Origin: an uncultured Spirochaetia bacterium
Lineage (GTDB): Bacteria > Spirochaetota > UBA4802 > JAGODF01
Length of the DNA stretch: 7,154 bases
NCBI GenBank assembly: GCA_937967705.1
Contig: CALCJG010000496.1
Coordinates: 1 to 7,154, forward strand
Direction of reading: 5' to 3'
Each line of letters starts with the position of its first letter. Positions within the stretch are counted from its first letter, which is position 1. The notes below the pieces were generated by a model that was not told the origin of the DNA, searched no databases, and was given only the letters and a program-made list of their open reading frames with translations. The translations under genes and the position numbers were made by a program. This document shows positions 1-7,000 of this stretch, piece by piece.

Positions 1-87
1 CTTAATATCGGTTCTAAGCTTAACTGAGTGTCCTGATTTTCGGGGGAAATCCAAAAAGACTCTTTTCTGGCTGAAAACCGCAGCGCA

Positions 88-1425
88 TCACTCAGAACGG
101 GTGAATTCCTCAAGGGTTTGAGGCGCTTTTTTAGTAATATTAGCGTTTTTATATATATATTCGTCCGCGGCCTCGATTATCAGTTCTGATTCGATGTTTT
201 CCCTCATCCTGTTCTCCTGAATGTAGGCCTCCATCTCCTCAGGGGTCTTGCCGTTCCTCGATGCCAGGGATTCCACTACCTGTTTGTAGCGCTCCTCACT
301 GAAGGTGAGATTCTCCTTTTTCGTGATTTCTGTGCGTACGAGAAGGGATTTGATGTTTTTTTCGGACTCTTCTTTAAGCTTGTTGTATAGCTCATTCGGG
401 TCTATCCCTATGACAGAGGCGAAATCGTTGATGTCCTTGGCATGATAACCGGTGCGCTCCTGAAGCCTCCGGAAGATCATCTCCATCTCGCGGTTGATCA
501 TCGTTTCGGGTATGTCGAAGCGGCTGTTTTCCGTGATTTTCGTTATGAGTTGTTCCATTACCTCTCTTTTGGAGAGGTTTTCGATGTATCCCTTGAGATT
601 GTCTCGAATGCCCGTGCGAAGGGCTTCCAGGCTGTCGTAACTGCCCAGGTCCTTGGCAAACTCATCATCCAGGGCCGGCAGATCCATCAGGCTGATCTCC
701 GTTACCTTTACCTGGTAAGTCACCTTTTGGCCGGCGATTTCCTTGAAATCGTAATCGCCCGGATAGTCAACCTGAACCTCTCTGATCTCGTTTGCTTTCA
801 TGCCGCCAATATGCTTGTCCAGGGCGTAGGGGTCCTTACTCTTTCCTACAACAACGGTGTATTCCTTGAACTCGGTCTTTTCCGCCTCTTCCGGAGTGAT
901 GTTGTCGATACGCTTGATCTGGATTTTCACGAGATCGCCGTTCTGTACCGCGGCGTCATCTTCTTTTTTCGAGACCCGGGCGTTGCGTTCCCTGAGGGCC
1001 TGGATTTCATCCTCCACGTCCTTGTCTGTCAGGTTGCAGGTTCTTTCGTCGGCATCGAGCCCCTTGTATTCTCCCATTTCCACAGTGGGGGGAACCTCAA
1101 ACTTTACAGTAAAGGTAAAGGACTCTCCCCGGACGATCTCCTTATAATCGAAAACGGGGGTTCCGATGGGGGTAAACTGCTTTTCGTTGATGGCTTCGAT
1201 ATAAGTGGAGCGGAGGAGGTTTTGCAGGACGTCATTTTCCGCCTGATTTTTGTACTTCCCCTCCACCAGTTTCAGGGGGGCTTTTCCCTTGCGGAAACCG
1301 TCGATCTTGGCGTTCTGCGCAATTTTGTCAAAAACGGATTTGTATTCCAGTTCCACTTTCGTGCCGGGAATCTCTATCGTCAGCTCAATTGTTGCGTTTT
1401 CCAGTTTTTTCTCGTTAATCTGCAA
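88..1425 (-). CDS. tig: Trigger factor, ribosome-associated chaperone and peptidyl-prolyl isomerase
   Basis: Trigger factor binds the ribosome next to the exit tunnel and shields nascent chains in the cytoplasm; its FKBP-like domain has prolyl isomerase activity. The 445-residue product is near the family's usual 425-450. Residues 1-110 are the ribosome-binding domain with the signature GFRKGKAP at 43-50. Residues about 160-245 are the FKBP-like domain (the HIGGMKANE and FKEIAGQKVTYQV blocks), and about 250-445 form the helical C-terminal chaperone domain. The longest reading frame runs 25 codons further, to an ATG at 1500, but that stretch (MAASVNPYRRAVPC...) does not look like family sequence. 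The TTG at 1423-1425 has AGGGAG 7 bases upstream and starts exactly at the conserved N-terminus (M-QINEKKLENATIEL), so I chose it. In many bacteria clpP follows tig; the 87 bases left after the stop show no convincing gene start or terminator. Identity is near certain; the start is likely. Confidence 0.96.
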   Translation of the reverse strand: MQINEKKLENATIELTIEIPGTKVELEYKSVFDKIAQNAKIDGFRKGKAPLKLVEGKYKNQAENDVLQNLLRSTYIEAINEKQFTPIGTPVFDYKEIVRGESFTFTVKFEVPPTVEMGEYKGLDADERTCNLTDKDVEDEIQALRERNARVSKKEDDAAVQNGDLVKIQIKRIDNITPEEAEKTEFKEYTVVVGKSKDPYALDKHIGGMKANEIREVQVDYPGDYDFKEIAGQKVTYQVKVTEISLMDLPALDDEFAKDLGSYDSLEALRTGIRDNLKGYIENLSKREVMEQLITKITENSRFDIPETMINREMEMIFRRLQERTGYHAKDINDFASVIGIDPNELYNKLKEESEKNIKSLLVRTEITKKENLTFSEERYKQVVESLASRNGKTPEEMEAYIQENRMRENIESELIIEAADEYIYKNANITKKAPQTLEEFTRSE

Positions 1426-1432
1426 TGTTCTT

Positions 1433-1438
1433 CTCCCT
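1433..1438 (-). promoter_or_regulatory. Ribosome binding site that decides the TTG start of tig
   Basis: On the minus strand AGGGAG lies 7 bases before the TTG at 1425. I looked for no equally good site before the upstream ATG at 1500, whose encoded extension is unlike trigger factor, so this site supports the TTG start. Confidence 0.7.
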
Positions 1439-1527
1439 GATTTCTCTTGAGTATTCCGGCAGGGGACAGCCCTGCGGTACGGGTTAACAGAAGCAGCCAA
1501 CCCTCATCGCGGCGGATAGAGAACAGA

Positions 1528-1554
1528 TAAGTAAATAAGGCGCCTTCGCGTCAA
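1528..1554 (-). promoter_or_regulatory. Weak candidate promoter for tig
   Basis: Read on the minus strand, TTGACG (1549-1554) is followed after 15 bases by TACTTA (1528-1533). The -35 matches 5 of 6 consensus bases, but the -10 is poor and the spacer short. The spacer contains the perfect palindrome AAGGCGCCTT (1537-1546). Tig needs some promoter here because the tRNA operon upstream ends in a terminator; this is the best candidate I see, not a firm call. Confidence 0.28.
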
Positions 1555-1579
1555 ACATTTTTTTCATTGGTTGACCCAA

Positions 1580-1598
1580 ATGGTCGAAAAAAGACCAT
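1580..1598. repeat. Short inverted repeat upstream of tig
   Basis: ATGGTC (1580-1585) and GACCAT (1593-1598) form a perfect 6-bp stem around a 7-base A-rich loop. There is no T-tract on the 3' side in either direction, so it is not an intrinsic terminator. It lies between the tRNA terminator and the tig start and could be an operator or an mRNA leader hairpin. Confidence 0.4.
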
Positions 1599-1641
1599 AC
1601 GTAAAGAAGGGACGGGTGGATATGGGGGTGGTGGGAGAATC

Positions 1642-1664
1642 AAAAATCCCTGGATCACCAGGGA
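1642..1664 (-). terminator. Intrinsic terminator of the tRNA operon
   Basis: On the minus strand TCCCTGG, a four-base loop TGAT and CCAGGGA form a perfect 7-bp stem, followed at once by TTTTT (1642-1646). It begins 10 bases after the end of tRNA-Gly. The stem is symmetrical and the plus strand reads CTTTTA after it, so weak termination in the other direction is possible. It separates the tRNA transcript from tig. Confidence 0.88.
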
Positions 1665-1674
1665 CTTTTATATG

Positions 1675-1746
1675 AGCGGGAAACGGGATTTGAACCCGCG
1701 ACCTTCACCTTGGCAAGGTGACACTCTACCGCTGAGTTATTCCCGC
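1675..1746 (-). tRNA. tRNA-Gly (anticodon GCC)
   Basis: The 72-base gene folds as a full cloverleaf on the minus strand. The acceptor stem is GCGGGAA/TTCCCGC and the anticodon arm is TCACC-TTGCCAA-GGTGA, with anticodon GCC reading GGC and GGU. The T arm is GCGGG-TTCAAAT-CCCGT and the discriminator base is T. No 3' CCA is encoded. It is the last gene of the cluster, 6 bases after tRNA-Leu and just before the terminator. Confidence 0.96.
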
Positions 1747-1752
1747 CTGTTT

Positions 1753-1834
1753 TGCGAGCGAAGGGACTTGAACCCCCACACCTTACGGTACTAGATCCTA
1801 AGTCTAGCGCGTCTGCCAGTTCCGCCACGCTCGC
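1753..1834 (-). tRNA. tRNA-Leu (anticodon TAG)
   Basis: The 82-base gene has the long variable arm of class II tRNAs (TACCGTAAGGTGT). The acceptor stem is GCGAGCG/CGCTCGC and the anticodon arm CTAGA-CTTAGGA-TCTAG gives anticodon TAG, reading CUN codons. The T stem uses two G-T pairs. The discriminator is A, as expected for leucine. No CCA is encoded. Confidence 0.96.
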
Positions 1835-1862
1835 CTTCCGTCCATTGTGAGAGAAGGCGTCT

Positions 1863-1880
1863 AAATTTCAACAGAAATTT
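1863..1880. repeat. Perfect AT-rich inverted repeat in the Lys-Leu tRNA spacer
   Basis: AAATTTC (1863-1869) and GAAATTT (1874-1880) form a perfect 7-bp stem with a 4-base loop, inside the 75-base spacer between tRNA-Lys and tRNA-Leu. It has no T-tract on the minus strand, so it is not a terminator. A processing or spacer stem in the tRNA precursor is the likely role (inference). Confidence 0.5.
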
Positions 1881-1909
1881 TGCCCGCAGCAGACGTCCCA
1901 ACAGACATC

Positions 1910-1982
1910 TGGGTTGCCCGAGACTCGAACTCGGAACCTACTGATTAAGAGTCAGGTGCTCTACCAGTTGAGCTAGCAACCC
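1910..1982 (-). tRNA. tRNA-Lys (anticodon CTT)
   Basis: The 73-base gene has acceptor stem GGGTTGC/GCAACCC and discriminator A. The anticodon loop CTCTTAA carries anticodon CTT, reading AAG. The T arm is CCGAG-TTCGAGT-CTCGG. The top pair of the anticodon stem is a C-T mismatch (27-43); the other four pairs are sound. No CCA is encoded, so all three tRNAs here need a CCA-adding enzyme. It is the first gene of the cluster, about 60 bases after the predicted transcription start. Confidence 0.96.
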
Positions 1983-2049
1983 TTTGTGCAGCCCCCCAAA
2001 ACACCCCGAATGGTCCTCAGGACGACTGATTATTTTTAACGCAGTACAA

Positions 2050-2079
2050 ACCATATGGAAAGGCATCTCCGGATGTCAA
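2050..2079 (-). promoter_or_regulatory. Promoter of the tRNA Lys-Leu-Gly operon
   Basis: On the minus strand a perfect TTGACA (2074-2079) is followed after 18 bases by TATGGT (2050-2055, 4 of 6 consensus bases including T1, A2 and T6). A run of seven A's lies just upstream of the -35 (2081-2087), like an UP element, as expected for a strong stable-RNA promoter. The start would fall near 2043, giving a leader of about 60 bases. Confidence 0.72.
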
Positions 2080-2159
2080 GTTTTTTTCTTAGGATCTGTT
2101 CGCAAAGTGATATATGAGTTTTACCGGCGCTTTTCAACTTTCCTGCCGGTCGGGAGGGG

Positions 2160-2176
2160 TTATTTTTTAAAAATAA
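2160..2176. repeat. AT-only perfect inverted repeat beside a -35 box
   Basis: TTATTTTT and AAAAATAA form a perfect 8-bp inverted repeat around one central base. It abuts a perfect TTGACA (2177-2182) facing the sensor gene. It could be an operator, a curved-DNA or UP-like element, or chance in AT-rich DNA. Confidence 0.5.
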
Positions 2177-2256
2177 TTGACATTTTTCTCTAGGACATAC
2201 AAATTAAATTTTTGACAGCATAAAAAGATATCTATTTCCATAGAAATGTATATTAT
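2177..2256 (+). promoter_or_regulatory. AT-rich promoter region of the sensor gene
   Basis: Two perfect TTGACA boxes face right, at 2177-2182 and 2212-2217. The first is followed after 15 bases by TACAAA (2198-2203); the second after 15 by TATTTC (2233-2238). TATTAT (2251-2256) is a 5-of-6 -10 match but lies too close to the ribosome binding site and lacks a -35. The region surely holds the promoter, but which pair is used cannot be settled by eye. No flagellar sigma-28 box was seen. Confidence 0.4.
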
Positions 2257-2258
2257 CA

Positions 2259-2283
2259 AGAGAGGATATTCTCATCCATGGAT
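2259..2283 (+). promoter_or_regulatory. Ribosome binding site and start-codon palindrome of the sensor gene
   Basis: The purine run AGAGAGGA (2259-2266) is 11 bases before the ATG at 2278, slightly far. GGAT (2264-2267) can pair with ATCC (2274-2277) over a 6-base loop, which would shorten that distance but tie up part of the site. The ATG itself sits in the perfect palindrome ATCCATGGAT (2274-2283). This supports the chosen start; a regulatory role for the folding is inference. Confidence 0.5.
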
Positions 2284-3030
2284 ATAAAACATAAAATCAT
2301 GATCATATTGGGGATCTGCTTTTTTCTATGCATCGGGGCCTATTTCATCATCACCAATATGTTCGAGAGTATTGAGGAACAGTTGTTCGAAAAATGCCGG
2401 ATGGAAGCCCAGATCGGATCAAGAGCCATGTCCGAAATGATGGAGCTGATGATCATATCACGTCTGGTTCCAGAGAAGGACCTCTTCGATACGAATTATG
2501 TGGCCATTGCGGGATCTAACCCAAAAAAATACAGCACAAAATACGATAAAACCTTCGATAAGCTGTTGCAGCGTTTCGAAGACGAACTGGTTCTCAACGA
2601 TAGGGATATGGTTTATGCCGTCCTGGTGGATAAAAACGGATATGCGCCCACCCACAATTCCCATTACTCCAAAGCTCCCACGGGGGATACCGCGTATAAT
2701 CTTAAATACAGCCGGTCCAAAAGGATGTTCAACGATAAGGTAGGCATCAATGCGGCCCGTTTCAACGGCAAGGGAACCCTGGATCAGATATATCCCCGGG
2801 ATACCGGCGAAACCATACTGGATATTTCCGCTCCCGTCATGGTTCGCGGCAAGCACTGGGGAGCCTTCCGGGTCGGGGTATCCTTCAACAGGATCAATCA
2901 CCTGAAGAACCAGATGCTCCTGATCATCGTCATGACCATCTTCGTGATAATCAGCGTTACCATGCTGATGCTCTTCCTGATCATCCCGAGAAAACTGCTG
3001 ATTCAGGATCTGGATATGCCCAAGTATTGA
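2278..3030 (+). CDS. Membrane sensor protein: chemoreceptor-type periplasmic domain without HAMP or signalling domain
   Basis: The 250-residue product has a transmembrane helix at about 7-27, a periplasmic domain at 28-212 and a second helix at about 213-236. The periplasmic part carries the block typical of a Cache-like ligand-binding domain in many methyl-accepting chemotaxis proteins: VLVDKNGYAPTHNSHYS (115-131), TGD at 135-137, RSKRMFND (146-153), RDTGE (174-178) and GKHWGAFRVG (191-200). In those proteins a HAMP domain and a long cytoplasmic signalling hairpin follow the second helix. Here the chain ends 14 residues after it (IPRKLLIQDLDMPKY, the first residues resembling a HAMP entry), at a TGA. 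The stop is 10 bases from the stop of the convergent HD-GYP gene, so no hidden remainder can follow. The ligand is unknown. It may be a truncated chemoreceptor or a stand-alone sensor subunit acting on a partner; the undamaged frame fits either an active or a recently cut gene. Confidence 0.85.
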   Translation: MDIKHKIMIILGICFFLCIGAYFIITNMFESIEEQLFEKCRMEAQIGSRAMSEMMELMIISRLVPEKDLFDTNYVAIAGSNPKKYSTKYDKTFDKLLQRFEDELVLNDRDMVYAVLVDKNGYAPTHNSHYSKAPTGDTAYNLKYSRSKRMFNDKVGINAARFNGKGTLDQIYPRDTGETILDISAPVMVRGKHWGAFRVGVSFNRINHLKNQMLLIIVMTIFVIISVTMLMLFLIIPRKLLIQDLDMPKY

Positions 3031-3040
3031 GGGAGTATTC

Positions 3041-4081
3041 TTAACCGTCCCTGAGCGACTGAAATATCTCCTGAATGCGGTAAATGTTTTTGAAGAAATG
3101 ATCAACCAGTTCTGGATCGAAATGCAGGCCGCTCTGGGACTTGATGAATTGCAGAACCTCTTCCTCGGGCCAGGCCGTTTTATAGGGCCTTCTCGATGAG
3201 AGGGCATCAAAAACATCAGCTAGTGACAAAATCCTGCCGAAAAGAGGGATATCACCTCCCTTGAGGCCTTGGGGATAGCCCGTTCCGTCATATTTTTCAT
3301 GATGGGAGAGGGATATAAGTGCCCCGGCTTGAAGAAACTCACTCTGTGATGACGCCAGAATACTGTGTCCGATTTCAGGATGGCGCCGCATAATGGCCAT
3401 TTCGCCGGGATCGAGGGAGGCATCTTTGAGGAGAATGGAATCAGGGATTCCAATCTTCCCGAGATCGTGAAGCGGTGCCGCATTGAAAAGGAGCTCCCTG
3501 TTTTTAGGGGTATCCCCGAGGGATTCTGACATGATGAGACAGTAGTGGGAGACGCGTTTTATATGCTCGCTTGTTTCGATGTCACGGTATTCCGCCACGC
3601 GGCCCAGAATCTGCAGTGTCTCGTTTTCCCTCTCAAGGATTCGTTCCGTGGCTTTCCTGACCTCCTCTTCCAACATCAGGGCCCGGTCGTTAAGGAGTAT
3701 CTGGGATTTTCGTAAATCCATGAGGTTGATGAGGCGTGCGCGAAATTCCGGCATGTTGAGGGGTTTGTTTAGGAATTCTGTTGCGCCGGCTTCCAGGGCC
3801 CGCAGTTTGAGGTCGTTTTCATTGCCTGCAGCGGTTATCATAACAATGGGGATGCTGCGGTTCCGGCGGCGGATGCGTTTGATGACTTCTATACCGTCCA
3901 TCTCCGGCATCATGTAATCACAGAGGACGATATCGGTCGGCTGAGTCTCCAGATGTTCCAGAGCCTTCAGGGGATCCAGGAAGGATACTACTTCCATACC
4001 CAGCTCCTGGCCCATAGCCTCGATGAGAAGCAGGTTGTGCTTTTCATCATCAATGGAAACGGACTTGATCCGGTAATCCAT
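3041..4081 (-). CDS. Response regulator with REC and HD-GYP domains, likely cyclic-di-GMP phosphodiesterase
   Basis: This 346-residue cytoplasmic protein has a receiver at about 5-122: acidic pair D11-D12, phosphoacceptor D55 in LCDYMMPEMDG, T83 and K106. A helical linker follows (about 125-160), then an HD-GYP domain at about 155-335. Its metal and substrate motifs look complete: H173, HDLGKIGIPD at 205-214, H234, HHEKYDGTGYP at 260-270 and D289. The family hydrolyses cyclic-di-GMP to pGpG and GMP, so catalysis is plausible. The start is the ATG at 4081, with AAGGA 8 bases upstream; a longer frame to 4171 would overlap the kinase gene and add 30 residues unlike a receiver. It lies 4 bases after the kinase stop in the same operon and is its obvious partner. 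No DNA-binding domain is present, so the output is enzymatic. Confidence 0.94.
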   Translation of the reverse strand: MDYRIKSVSIDDEKHNLLLIEAMGQELGMEVVSFLDPLKALEHLETQPTDIVLCDYMMPEMDGIEVIKRIRRRNRSIPIVMITAAGNENDLKLRALEAGATEFLNKPLNMPEFRARLINLMDLRKSQILLNDRALMLEEEVRKATERILERENETLQILGRVAEYRDIETSEHIKRVSHYCLIMSESLGDTPKNRELLFNAAPLHDLGKIGIPDSILLKDASLDPGEMAIMRRHPEIGHSILASSQSEFLQAGALISLSHHEKYDGTGYPQGLKGGDIPLFGRILSLADVFDALSSRRPYKTAWPEEEVLQFIKSQSGLHFDPELVDHFFKNIYRIQEIFQSLRDG

Positions 4082-4085
4082 GAAT

Positions 4086-7000
4086 CTATTCCTTGAAAGC
4101 CATCTCGTAGTGATGAATGATCTCTTTAAGTATATTATACTCTCGGGAATAATCAAGAGATTTACCCTCACCGGCGTTTTTTTCCAGGAAAAGAGCGTTG
4201 CGGGATATGGCCTCGAGGCGAAGGTTTGAGGCGGCTCCCTTTATCCTGTGGGCGGTTTGGCGAAGGTTCTCGAGGTTATGGGATTCTATGGCGTTTAGTA
4301 GCTCCTTAAGAAATTCCTCGGAAGAATCGAAGAATTCCTGGAGGATGGATCGGAGAACCTGAGGCGGGATACCGAGCTCTGCTGCCGAGGCCTTAAGGTC
4401 GTAGGGCGGAATGTCTTCCGTAAGCGGGAGGTCCGGGAGGGGAAGAGCCTCTTCCCTGATACCGGGTGATGCGGCCGGGGGGCGTAAATCTTTCAGATAT
4501 TTCTGAAGCACATTTTCCAGACTGACAATGTCAATGGGTTTGGAGAGATAATCGTCCAGCCCCTGGGCCAGGAGGCTCTCTCTGTCGCCCTTCATGGCTT
4601 TGGCAGTGAGGGCAACTATGGGCGTATGACCCTTGCCGGACTGCCGTTCATATTCCAGTATCATGGCGGTCGTTTCTATTCCGTCCGAGACGGGCATGTT
4701 GATATCCATGAAGACGATATCATAACGGGTTTCCGTATACATCTCGTAGGCATCAAGACCGTTGCCCGCTATGTGTGCGGTAACTCCGAATTCCCTGAGC
4801 ATCAAAGTGATGAGTTTCTGATTGACCGCGTTGTCCTCCGCCACCAGGGCCATGGCGTGAAAAATGTTTGTTTCCCTGTTTTCCGGTCTTTCTCTGGACA
4901 TTCTCGCCTGGTTGGGCAGGAGAACCTCCTGTATTACATCAAAAACCTTGGAGGGGTTCAGAGGTTCAAAAATGATGAAGACACCCCTGTGGCTTTCAAC
5001 CGACAGTTCGTCCCGGAATTTTTCCCTGCTGATGAGAATGATGGGATAGTCATGCTGGGATCGAATGAAAGCTGAAAGAAATTCCCGTGTCTCTTCATCG
5101 TAAACGGCAAACAACAGTTGGAGGTCCCGGGCTTCCCTTATCTCGGCACGTGTGATGAGAGGACGGTAGACGATGCCGAAAGAGCCGAGATAATCGGCAA
5201 TGACTATACCCTGCAGAACATTGCCCTTTTCCGGGGCATAAATGGCTGTCCGGATATTTGCGAGGGATGGGGGAAAGGACAACAGGTTTTGACTATCCCG
5301 CTGGCAGGCCAGTTCCAGGGTGAAGAAAAACCGGCTCCCCTTCCCCTGCTGGCTTTCCAGTTCCAGAGAGCCTCCCATCAGTGAAACAAGGTTGGCACTG
5401 ATGCTGAGACCCAGGCCGGTTCCGCCGTATTTACGGGTTACGGAACTGTCTGCCTGTGCAAAGGCTTCGAAGATCAGCTGGCGTTTCCGGTCTGGAATGC
5501 CGATGCCGGTATCCCGGACGGAAAAGGAGATTCGACATTTGCCGTCATCCTCGGCTTCGTGTCTTATCTCCACGAGTACGGTTCCCTTCTGCGGTGTAAA
5601 CTTAATGGCGTTGCTCATAAGATTGGAAAGCACCTGTTTGATCCGCAGCGGATCCCCTGTGACAGAGACGGGAAGATGAGGATCTATGAATGAGAGAAGA
5701 ACGATATCCTTTTCCGAGGCCTTGGTGTTGAAGAGGGCGATAGTCGATTCGAATTCCCTGAGCGGGTTGAATTCAACAGTGTCGATCTCCAGTTTACGGC
5801 TCTCGATCTTAGAGTAGTCGAGAATGTCATTGATGATGCCGAGAAGGTTTTCCGCACTTCGGCTGACGATGTCCAGATACTCCCGCTGTGACGGGTTGAG
5901 TTCGGTCCTCCTGGTCAGTTCGATGAAACCGAGAATGCTGTTGAGGGGCGTGCGGATCTCGTGGCTCATATTGGCGAGGAATTCACTCTTGGCCTTGTTG
6001 GCTTCTTCCGCCTCGGCTCGCGCCTTTATAAGTTGATCCTCGGCGTTTTTTCTCTCGGTCACATTACGGAGTATCACCAGCACCTCATCCTCGCCACTGA
6101 TGATGAAGCGGGCTTCATAATAATACGGGATGCCGTTGATGGTCACAGGATATTCGAAGATCTGTATCTCATTGGTCTTCAGGGCTTTGTCGATGTAGTG
6201 GATGCCCTCCTTGGCTATGCTTTCCGGAAAAACCTCGAAAATCTTACTGCCCAGCATCTTGTCCAGATAGACACCGTCGTTGTTGACCCGGAACATGAGA
6301 TCTGGAACCGCCTCTATGAGGGCCCGTGTCCTCTGTTCGCTGTCCCGGATGGATTTTTCCGAATTCTTCCGTTCTGTGATGTCCTTGATGAGAAATACCA
6401 GGGCATCGGGACCGGACTCCCTGTGACGAAGGAGAGTGCTATTGAACTCGATGGTCAGTTCCCTGCCGGAGGGGAGTGTGGCATTCTGCTCGAAATACAG
6501 AGGCGGCTGGGAATCCCCCGTTTCCGGGAAGGACTGCATCTTGAGAAAAAATTCCTCCTGAATGAATTCTGTAATCCTGCGTCCAGCGATGCTTTCTCTG
6601 GAAGGGATCTCGAACATCTCCTGGAAGGATCGGTTGACCTGGGATATGAAGCCTTCGAGATCGGTGACCGCCAGCCCCTCAGGTATTGTTTCAAAGAGAA
6701 TGGTCAGGTTTTCCTTGGACGCATTCAGGTCCTTCTCAATTTTTTTCAGATAGGAGATATCCTCCTTGACGGCGATAAAATGGGTGATTTGTCCCTTTCT
6801 GTCCTTCATGGGTGAGATGGAAGCCAGCTCCCAATAGACCTCTCCGTTCTTCTTCCGATTCTGAAATTCCCCCTTCCATTCCTGCCCGCTGTTTATGGTA
6901 TCCCAGAGCTCACGATAGAAATCCGGGGATTGAGCTCCCGATTTGAGAATGCTGGGATTTTTCCCCACTGCCTCATCGAAGGAATAACCGGTCATCTGGC

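Noticed and set aside
1..87. Terminator or clpP start after tig
   Set aside because: An imperfect CCAGAAAAGA/TCTTTTTGG symmetry has almost no loop, and no start codon with a ribosome binding site or ClpP-like sequence is visible.
146..157. ATATAT run as a microsatellite or promoter
   Set aside because: It lies within the tig coding region and simply encodes Tyr-Ile-Tyr residues near the C-terminus.
442..1440. Long plus-strand open frame opposite tig
   Set aside because: It is the antisense shadow of trigger factor, with no protein-like motifs of its own.
1567..1794. Plus-strand open frame of 75 codons
   Set aside because: It runs through the terminator and the tRNA-Gly and tRNA-Leu genes in antisense; the encoded peptide is a tRNA shadow.
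2123..2150. ACCGGC/GCCGGT inverted repeat as a terminator
   Set aside because: The loop is 16 bases and no T-tract follows the stem directly on either strand.
1984..2193. Plus-strand open frame of 69 codons in the divergent control region
   Set aside because: It lies over the tRNA promoter, has no convincing ribosome binding site and no recognisable protein features.
3030..3052. Bidirectional terminator between the convergent genes
   Set aside because: The stem is only 5 bp with a 13-base loop and no T-tract on either side.
4082..4171. N-terminal extension of the HD-GYP protein to an upstream start at 4171
   Set aside because: It would overlap the kinase gene by about 85 bases and add residues unlike a receiver; the ATG at 4081 has a good ribosome binding site.
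5961..6815. Long plus-strand open frame opposite the kinase
   Set aside because: It mirrors the PAS-HisKA coding sequence in antisense and lacks any domain signature.
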